Below are positions 1 through 4,573 of a stretch of DNA of 8,215 bases, piece by piece (position 1 is the first letter of the stretch; every line of letters begins with the position of its first letter). This stretch comes from Phycisphaerae bacterium (lineage in GTDB: Bacteria; Planctomycetota; Phycisphaerae; SM23-33): assembly GCA_030628445.1 (NCBI GenBank), contig DAOVQV010000050.1, positions 1 through 8,215 on the forward strand, read 5' to 3'. The position numbers were made by a program, and so were the translations under genes. The notes under the pieces are model-generated. The model was not told where the DNA came from. It searched no databases and was given only the letters and a program-made list of their open reading frames with translations.

Positions 1-1
1 G

Positions 2-466
2 GCGGTCAGTATCGGTGACTTGCTGGCCCAGGAAGGGATTGACACGCCGCTTATCAATATCCCCGGCTGCCCGCCGCACCCGGACTGGCTGGTCGGGACG
101 CTTGCCGCCGTGATGCGATACGGGCTGGAGAGCATCGAACTGGACGAAATCCGTCGGCCTAAAATGTTCTACGGCAAGTTGATACACGAGACCTGCCCGC
201 GTCGGGCGGACTTCGACGCCGGCAAGTTCGCCAAGAACTTCGGCGAGCCCGGCTGCCTATACGAGCTGGGGTGCAAGGGCCCGGTAACCTACGCCGACTG
301 CCCCAAGCGAATGTGGAACAGCGGGACCAACTGGTGCATCGGGGCCGGAAGTCCCTGTCACGGCTGCGTCGAGCCGGACTTCCCCGACCGGCTCAGCCCG
401 CTGTACAAGAAGATCGACGAACAACGGCTCGAGCAGTTCCGCATCACCGACGCCGTCACCGAATAG
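2..466 (+). CDS. [NiFe] hydrogenase small subunit, 5'-truncated
   Basis: This is the C-terminal 154 residues of the electron-transfer subunit of a [NiFe] hydrogenase. The frame is open from base 2, so the gene starts upstream; the TTG at 20 is only an internal leucine codon. Visible cluster ligands follow the group 1 order. GCPPHPDW carries the last proximal-cluster Cys. HETC, then CLYELGC (two Cys six apart), give the His and three Cys of the distal [4Fe-4S] cluster. A Cys at 299-301 and the CHGC pair at 356-367 are medial-cluster ligands. A further Cys at 335-337 (NWCIG) aligns with the proline that leaves the classical medial cluster as [3Fe-4S]. The protein ends soon after EPDFPD with a charged tail and no transmembrane anchor, unlike HyaA or HupS, and like soluble Desulfovibrio enzymes. 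Whether a Tat signal exists cannot be seen. The large-subunit gene follows after 24 nt. Family assignment is secure; the subgroup is inferred. Confidence 0.95.
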   Translation, partial: AVSIGDLLAQEGIDTPLINIPGCPPHPDWLVGTLAAVMRYGLESIELDEIRRPKMFYGKLIHETCPRRADFDAGKFAKNFGEPGCLYELGCKGPVTYADCPKRMWNSGTNWCIGAGSPCHGCVEPDFPDRLSPLYKKIDEQRLEQFRITDAVTE

Positions 467-490
467 TCCATTACGTCCAGAGGTAAGAAC

Positions 491-2083
491 ATGCACGGCT
501 CAGGACCACACACACACGACGAAAAAGGCAACGCAATCGTGATCGATCCGATCACGCGGATCGAAGGGCACATGAAGGTCGAAGCTATCGTCGATGGCGG
601 GACCGTAAAAGACGCCCGCTGCTGCGGGACGCTGTTTCGCGGATTTGAACAGATCCTTCCCGGGCGGGATCCGCTGGACGCGGTGCGCCTGACGCAGCGT
701 ATCTGCGGCGTCTGTCCGACCGCGCACGCCACGGCCTCGGCGTTCAGCCTGGACGAGGCGCTGGCCCTGGTCGACAAGATCCCTCCCAACGCCCGCATCG
801 TGCGAAACCTGATGCTGGGGGCCAACTTCCTCCAGTCGCACATCCTTCATTTTTTCACGCTGGCGGCGCTGGATTACGTCGACGTGACCGCACTGGGAGA
901 CTACGAGGGAACCGAGACTCAGTTAAAGGCCGTCCGCGCGTTCATCGATCGCGGCGAGCTGGGGCCGTTCTTCCCGCGCTACGAGGGCGATTACCGTTGC
1001 GGCAAGCAAGAGAATCTCGCACTCGTCCGCAATTACCTCAAGGCGCTGCACATCCGCCGCGTCACCCACGAGATGCTGTGCGTCTTCGGCGGGAAGATGC
1101 CTCACAACATCGGGATCGTCCCCGGCGGGGTCACCTGCAACGTGGCGGCCGACAGTATCGCAACCTTCGCCGGGAAGTTGACGGACGTCGCCGCCTTCGT
1201 CGAGGACGTGTACATTCCTTCCGTGCTGATGGTGGCCGGGCGGTACGGCGACAACTTCGAGATCGGCGCCGGGTGCGGACGGTTCTTAAGCTACGGGGTG
1301 TTCAATCTGGATGATACCTGCGACGACGCCACGAAGCGAGGTCGACTCATCCCGGCCGGACTGTTCGACGGCGCCGGAAAGGTCAATCCCGTCGAGACCG
1401 CCAAGATCACAGAGCACGTCAAGCACTCGCGCTACGATGATTCCTGCGCCGCGGCGCCGTGTGAAGGGTCCACCATCCCCGATCCTGAAAAAACCGACGC
1501 GTACAGTTGGATCAAGGCCCCGCGCTACGATGCAGCACCAGCCGAGGTCGGGCCGCTGGCGCGGGCGATGGTCGGATACGCCTCCGGGGATCCGACGATC
1601 AAGGCGGACGTGGAGGCGGCCCTTTCGACGGCCAAGCTCTCGCCCGATAAGCTCAACAGCATTCTTGGGCGGCACCTGGCCAGGGCGCTGGAGGCCAGAT
1701 GGATATGCAACGCGATGGCCCAGTGGATCGAGCAACTCAAACCCGGCGAACCGGCGGCCGTTGAGCTGACCATTCCCGATGAAGCCGAAGGCGTCGGTAT
1801 GACCGGTGCGCCGCGCGGCGCATTGGGGCACTGGATCCAGATCAAGGACAAGAAGATCGAGCGGTATCAGATGGTAGTCCCGACCACCTGGAACGCCTCC
1901 CCGCGCGACGCTCAGGGGACACCGGGCCCGGTCGAGCAGGCCCTAATCGGCACACCGGTCCGTGACCGCGACAACCCCTTCGAGATCGTCCGGATCGTCC
2001 GGTCGTTCGACCCGTGTCTTGCCTGTGCGGTCCACGTGCTGACGGCCCGTGGGAAGACCGTTGGGGAGTATCGGATTGTCTAA
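491..2083 (+). CDS. [NiFe] hydrogenase large (catalytic) subunit
   Basis: The 530-residue catalytic subunit carries the Ni-Fe(CN)2CO site for reversible H2 oxidation. ITRIEGH near residues 21-27 includes the conserved Glu25 of the proton path. RICGVCPTAH gives the first two Ni-ligand cysteines (72 and 75) and His79. DPCLACAVH near the end gives Cys509 and Cys512. Fifteen residues follow His515, the classic cleaved extension, so a mature form of 515 residues is expected; the next gene is the matching protease. Residue 509 is encoded by TGT, so this is not a selenocysteine [NiFeSe] enzyme. The ATG has a good ribosome binding site, AGAGGT at 479-484. The N-terminus is His-rich (three His in the first nine residues) with no signal peptide, as expected because large subunits are exported, if at all, on the small subunit's signal. 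Overall resemblance is to group 1 uptake enzymes. Confidence 0.97.
   Translation: MHGSGPHTHDEKGNAIVIDPITRIEGHMKVEAIVDGGTVKDARCCGTLFRGFEQILPGRDPLDAVRLTQRICGVCPTAHATASAFSLDEALALVDKIPPNARIVRNLMLGANFLQSHILHFFTLAALDYVDVTALGDYEGTETQLKAVRAFIDRGELGPFFPRYEGDYRCGKQENLALVRNYLKALHIRRVTHEMLCVFGGKMPHNIGIVPGGVTCNVAADSIATFAGKLTDVAAFVEDVYIPSVLMVAGRYGDNFEIGAGCGRFLSYGVFNLDDTCDDATKRGRLIPAGLFDGAGKVNPVETAKITEHVKHSRYDDSCAAAPCEGSTIPDPEKTDAYSWIKAPRYDAAPAEVGPLARAMVGYASGDPTIKADVEAALSTAKLSPDKLNSILGRHLARALEARWICNAMAQWIEQLKPGEPAAVELTIPDEAEGVGMTGAPRGALGHWIQIKDKKIERYQMVVPTTWNASPRDAQGTPGPVEQALIGTPVRDRDNPFEIVRIVRSFDPCLACAVHVLTARGKTVGEYRIV
2063..2068 (+). promoter_or_regulatory. Ribosome binding site deciding the protease start
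   Basis: GGGGAG lies 7 nt before the TTG at 2076, inside the last codons of the large-subunit gene. It supports TTG 2076 over the upstream in-frame GTG at 2049, which would add nine residues not expected before the family's N-terminal beta strand. Confidence 0.6.
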
Positions 2084-2588
2084 AGCCAGCTGCACCATCG
2101 TGGGAGTAGGCAACGTGCTGATGGGCGACGACGGCGTCGGCCCGGCCGTCGTTGATGAGCTGCGCCGGCGCGGCACAAGTGAACGGGCCCAACTCATCGA
2201 CGCCGGGCTTGCGTTTAGCGAAGTGCTTTGCGACATCGAACCGAACAAACCACTGGTGATCATCGACGCGGTTCGCGGCGGAGGCGAGCCGGGGGCCGTC
2301 TACCGACTGAGTTTGTCTGACCTGACCGCGGATACAGGCTCGATGGTGCAGGCAGTGTCGCTGCACGAGGTCAGCGTCGTACCGGCCCTGCGGATGGAGG
2401 CACTGGGGGGGCGGGAGTTCGCCGACGTGACGATCTTCGGCGTCGAACCGGGGCCCATCGCCTGGGGTCTGGGCCTGTCTGACCCGGTGGAGGAGGCGAA
2501 GCAGCGAGTGGTCCAGCAGCTTTTGCGTTACGTAGATGAACCGGCCGCACGGGCAGTCGATGCGGCCTGTGGGAGTCAGAATCGATGA
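2076..2588 (+). CDS. Hydrogenase maturation endopeptidase (peptidase family M52, HybD/HyaD-like)
   Basis: This 170-residue protease removes the short C-terminal extension of the nickel-loaded large subunit. Family landmarks, compared with E. coli HybD (164 aa), are the glycine-rich start GVGNVLMGDDGVG with an acidic pair at 18-19 (Glu16 equivalent), IIDAVRG with Asp64 (Asp62 equivalent), and SLHEVS with His97 (His93 equivalent). These are the three nickel-sensing ligands. I chose TTG 2076, which overlaps the large-subunit gene by eight bases and has an RBS; GTG 2049 is the alternative. The stop overlaps the metV start in ATGA, so translation of all three genes is probably coupled. Its position right after its substrate fits a dedicated protease for this hydrogenase. 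Other maturation genes (hypA-F) are not in the window. Confidence 0.93.
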   Translation: MSKASCTIVGVGNVLMGDDGVGPAVVDELRRRGTSERAQLIDAGLAFSEVLCDIEPNKPLVIIDAVRGGGEPGAVYRLSLSDLTADTGSMVQAVSLHEVSVVPALRMEALGGREFADVTIFGVEPGPIAWGLGLSDPVEEAKQRVVQQLLRYVDEPAARAVDAACGSQNR

Positions 2589-3289
2589 ATGCAACAGAAC
2601 CGAAACCTACCGAAGAGATCCTCGAATCGCTCGCCGACGCCAAGAGCGTCTTTATCGTCGGGTGTTCGGGCTGTCCGGTTGGCTGCGACGTCGGCGGAGA
2701 AAAGTGGGTCGACGAGATGACCGCGGCAGTCAGAGGCGCCGGTAAGGATGTAACCGGCTCGGCCCTGATCGAGCTTCTGTGCAACAAGGCGCTGGTTGGT
2801 ATCAAGCTGGGGAGAATCGTCGAGCAGGTCACCGCCGCCGAGGCGGTGCTGGTCGGTTCCTGCGGCGTAGGTGTCCAGGCCGTCGGAAACATGGTCGCAC
2901 GCCGCACGGTCCCGGCCCTGAACACCATCTGCCTCGGCGATTACCAGGGCCTCTGGCCGGGCGAAGAACGCTGCGGCGAGTGCGGCGAGTGCGTCCTGGC
3001 GTACACCGGCGGGTTGTGCCCGATCACGCTGTGCGCCAAGAGCCTAGTTAACGGTCAGTGCGGAGGGACCGGTGATAACGGCGAGTGCGAGGTTTCGCCG
3101 GACCATCCATGCGGGTGGAAGAAGATTTACGATCGCCTTAAGGAACTGGGGCGAATCGACGACATGCGGCGGATGATCGACCCGCGAGACGCCCGCAAAC
3201 GCGCCATCCCAGACGCTATCCGCAGGACCACCCGATACGCATTGGAAGTCTCTGAGCAGGAAGATCCAGCTCCTGCGAGCGAAGAATAG
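2585..3289 (+). CDS. metV: Methylene-THF reductase partner subunit MetV
   Basis: This 234-residue protein belongs to the family annotated as methylenetetrahydrofolate reductase C-terminal domain protein. In acetogens and related anaerobes it pairs with MetF in type II methylene-THF reductase and is thought to pass electrons to the MetF flavin. It has about 14 Cys. An N-terminal part has CSGCPVGC (27, 30, 34) and GSCGVGVQ (93). The C-terminal signature has CGECGEC (130, 133, 136), GGLCPITLC (145, 150), then single Cys at 159, 168 and 176, ending in CGWKKIYDRLKELG; these probably bind an iron-sulfur cluster and/or zinc. The start ATG overlaps the protease stop, with GGGAG nine bases upstream. 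The last 40 or so residues are charged and look less conserved. metF follows after 16 nt. Pairing with the adjacent hydrogenase is suggested only by gene order. Confidence 0.93.
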   Translation: MNATEPKPTEEILESLADAKSVFIVGCSGCPVGCDVGGEKWVDEMTAAVRGAGKDVTGSALIELLCNKALVGIKLGRIVEQVTAAEAVLVGSCGVGVQAVGNMVARRTVPALNTICLGDYQGLWPGEERCGECGECVLAYTGGLCPITLCAKSLVNGQCGGTGDNGECEVSPDHPCGWKKIYDRLKELGRIDDMRRMIDPRDARKRAIPDAIRRTTRYALEVSEQEDPAPASEE

Positions 3290-3305
3290 CTGACGGAGAG
3301 CACCG

Positions 3306-4205
3306 ATGAGCAAACTGCAACAGCAGCTTGAAGCCGGCAAGTTCGTCGTAACCGGGGAGATCGGCCCGCCAAAGGGCACGAATATCGAGCCGGTCCTGCA
3401 CGAAGCCGAGGAGTATCTGAAGGACAACGTGGCGGCAGTGAACGTCACCGACATCCAGACGGCGGTGATGCGGCTGGGATCGATGGCCCTGTGCCACATG
3501 CTCATCGACCGCGGGATCGAGCCGGTATTCCAGATGGTCTGCCGCGACCGCAACCGCCTGGCGCTGCAGTCCGACCTGCTCAGCGCCGCCGCCCTGGGGA
3601 TCGAAAACGTCCTCGCCCTGACCGGCGACCACGTGGTCATGGGCGATCACGTCCAAGCGACACCAGTCTTCGACCTCGACTCGGTCGGGCTGCTGGCGGC
3701 GATCAGCAACCTGGAGGCCGGGACCGACATGGGGTTGGATATCAAGGGGAATCCCAACAAGCTGGATGGTGTCCCGAAGTTCTTCAAGGGCTGCTGCACC
3801 ACGCCGTGCTCCCCCACGCCCGAGGCACAGATGATAAAGCTGGAGAAAAAAGTCGCATCCGGCGCCCAGTTCGTCCAGACACAAGCGGTCTACGATCCGG
3901 GCGCATTCGAGAATTTTATGAAGATGATCGAGCACATCAAGGTGCCCGTGCTGGTGGGAATCGTCCTGCTGAAATCAGCCGGGATGGGAAAGTACATGAA
4001 CCGCTCCGTCCCAGGCGTCCAGGTGCCCGATCAGATCATCCAGCGCCTTACCGACGCGCCCAAGGAAGACCGCGCCAAGGTCAGCGTCGAGATCGCCGCG
4101 GAAATCATTCGCCAAGTGAGACCCATCTGCCAAGGCGCCCACCTCATGACACTCGGGTGGGACCACTGCGTCCCGGGGATCATCAAGCAGGCGAACCTTA
4201 CCTGA
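3306..4205 (+). CDS. metF: Methylenetetrahydrofolate reductase
   Basis: This FAD-containing TIM-barrel enzyme of 299 residues reduces 5,10-methylene-THF to 5-methyl-THF, in the cytoplasm. Landmarks are VTGEIGPPKGTN near residue 18 (catalytic Glu, E. coli Glu28 equivalent), NVTD at 46-49, ALTGDH with Asp108 (flavin-contacting Asp120 equivalent), KGNPNK at 147-152, and FVQTQAVYD at 189-197 (folate-site motif). A GGAGAG ribosome binding site ends five bases before the ATG. The length and the metV neighbour indicate the MetVF (type II) form rather than the stand-alone NADH-dependent enzyme. In that setting the electron donor is often not NAD(P)H directly; here an H2-derived donor is possible but unproven. 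The gene could serve methionine synthesis, the Wood-Ljungdahl methyl branch, or its reverse. It is the last gene of the tight operon. Confidence 0.96.
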   Translation: MSKLQQQLEAGKFVVTGEIGPPKGTNIEPVLHEAEEYLKDNVAAVNVTDIQTAVMRLGSMALCHMLIDRGIEPVFQMVCRDRNRLALQSDLLSAAALGIENVLALTGDHVVMGDHVQATPVFDLDSVGLLAAISNLEAGTDMGLDIKGNPNKLDGVPKFFKGCCTTPCSPTPEAQMIKLEKKVASGAQFVQTQAVYDPGAFENFMKMIEHIKVPVLVGIVLLKSAGMGKYMNRSVPGVQVPDQIIQRLTDAPKEDRAKVSVEIAAEIIRQVRPICQGAHLMTLGWDHCVPGIIKQANLT

Positions 4206-4236
4206 TCGACGTCGTCCATAACAACATCAGCAGGGC

Positions 4237-4265
4237 TTGTACAGACGGGATGCTATCATTATCAT
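4237..4265 (+). promoter_or_regulatory. Possible sigma70-type promoter for the small Cys-rich gene
   Basis: TTGTAC (4237-4242) and TATCAT (4260-4265) are separated by 17 nt. The -10 matches consensus at five of six bases, but the -35 matches only in TTG. TATCAT occurs twice in tandem (4254-4265). It sits in the 120-nt gap after metF, where no terminator hairpin is evident, so read-through from the operon is an alternative. Confidence 0.25.
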
Positions 4266-4312
4266 GGCGCTGGTCATTTCGGGTGAGCTCGTAAGCAGCT
4301 AACACTTCGTCC

Positions 4313-4317
4313 AGGGA
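4313..4317 (+). promoter_or_regulatory. Ribosome binding site of the small Cys-rich gene
   Basis: AGGGA with an 8-nt spacer to the ATG at 4326. It is the main non-protein evidence that this short reading frame is translated. Confidence 0.6.
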
Positions 4318-4325
4318 ATATAGAC

Positions 4326-4553
4326 ATGGCCGAACAAAAGCAATTCGGATTGGGCACGAGGCTGCTGGCGCGTGTATGCGTCGTCTGCCCGATATGCATT
4401 TTCGGGCGGTGCCGCCCCACCAGCCGCTTCACCAAATGGTGCAACAAGATGCGATACCACTGCCCTTTCTGCAAGGCCCGCGCCAAGGTCAAGCACATCT
4501 CCATCGTCGAACTGCTGGAGCCGGACAAAACTATCGAGGTCCGACACCCTTGA
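4326..4553 (+). CDS. Small Cys-rich zinc-ribbon-like protein, function unknown
   Basis: This 75-residue basic protein has seven Cys, at 18, 21, 24, 29, 39, 46 and 49. The pairs C18xxC21 (extended by C24) and C46-P-F-C49 would form the two knuckles of a treble-clef or zinc-ribbon fold; the first sits in a hydrophobic stretch, RVCVVCPICIFG. The C-terminal third has no Cys and looks like a strand-rich tail (IVELLEPDKTIEV). AGGGA at 4313-4317, eight bases before the ATG, is a convincing ribosome binding site and supports a real gene despite its size. It lies 120 nt after metF on the same strand and ends 20 nt before the convergent hydrolase gene. I do not recognise the family. A metal-binding or nucleic-acid-binding role is the obvious guess; a link to the hydrogenase operon is not shown. 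Confidence 0.75.
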   Translation: MAEQKQFGLGTRLLARVCVVCPICIFGRCRPTSRFTKWCNKMRYHCPFCKARAKVKHISIVELLEPDKTIEVRHP

Positions 4554-4573
4554 GGCGCTGCGGCCGCTCGTGA

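Noticed and set aside
1984..2001. Two tandem copies of GATCGTCCG in the large-subunit gene
   Set aside because: Only two 9-base units in coding sequence for IVRIVR, a conserved region; no sign of a functional repeat.
2015..2017. Possible selenocysteine Ni ligand, given the [NiFeSe]-like small-subunit cysteine
   Set aside because: The codon is TGT, an ordinary cysteine, and the frame has no in-frame TGA.
2972..2992. Short tandem DNA repeat coding CGECGEC in metV
   Set aside because: The repeated codons encode the conserved family cysteine motif, so it is protein-driven, not a DNA repeat element.
3216..3935. Long minus-strand open frame opposite the end of metV and the first part of metF
   Set aside because: Product is low in recognisable motifs; such frames are common opposite high-GC genes, and the + strand genes here are certain.
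4250..4294. A 14-codon open frame in the metF-to-small-gene gap that could be a leader peptide
   Set aside because: No properly spaced ribosome binding site and no attenuator-like hairpins after it.
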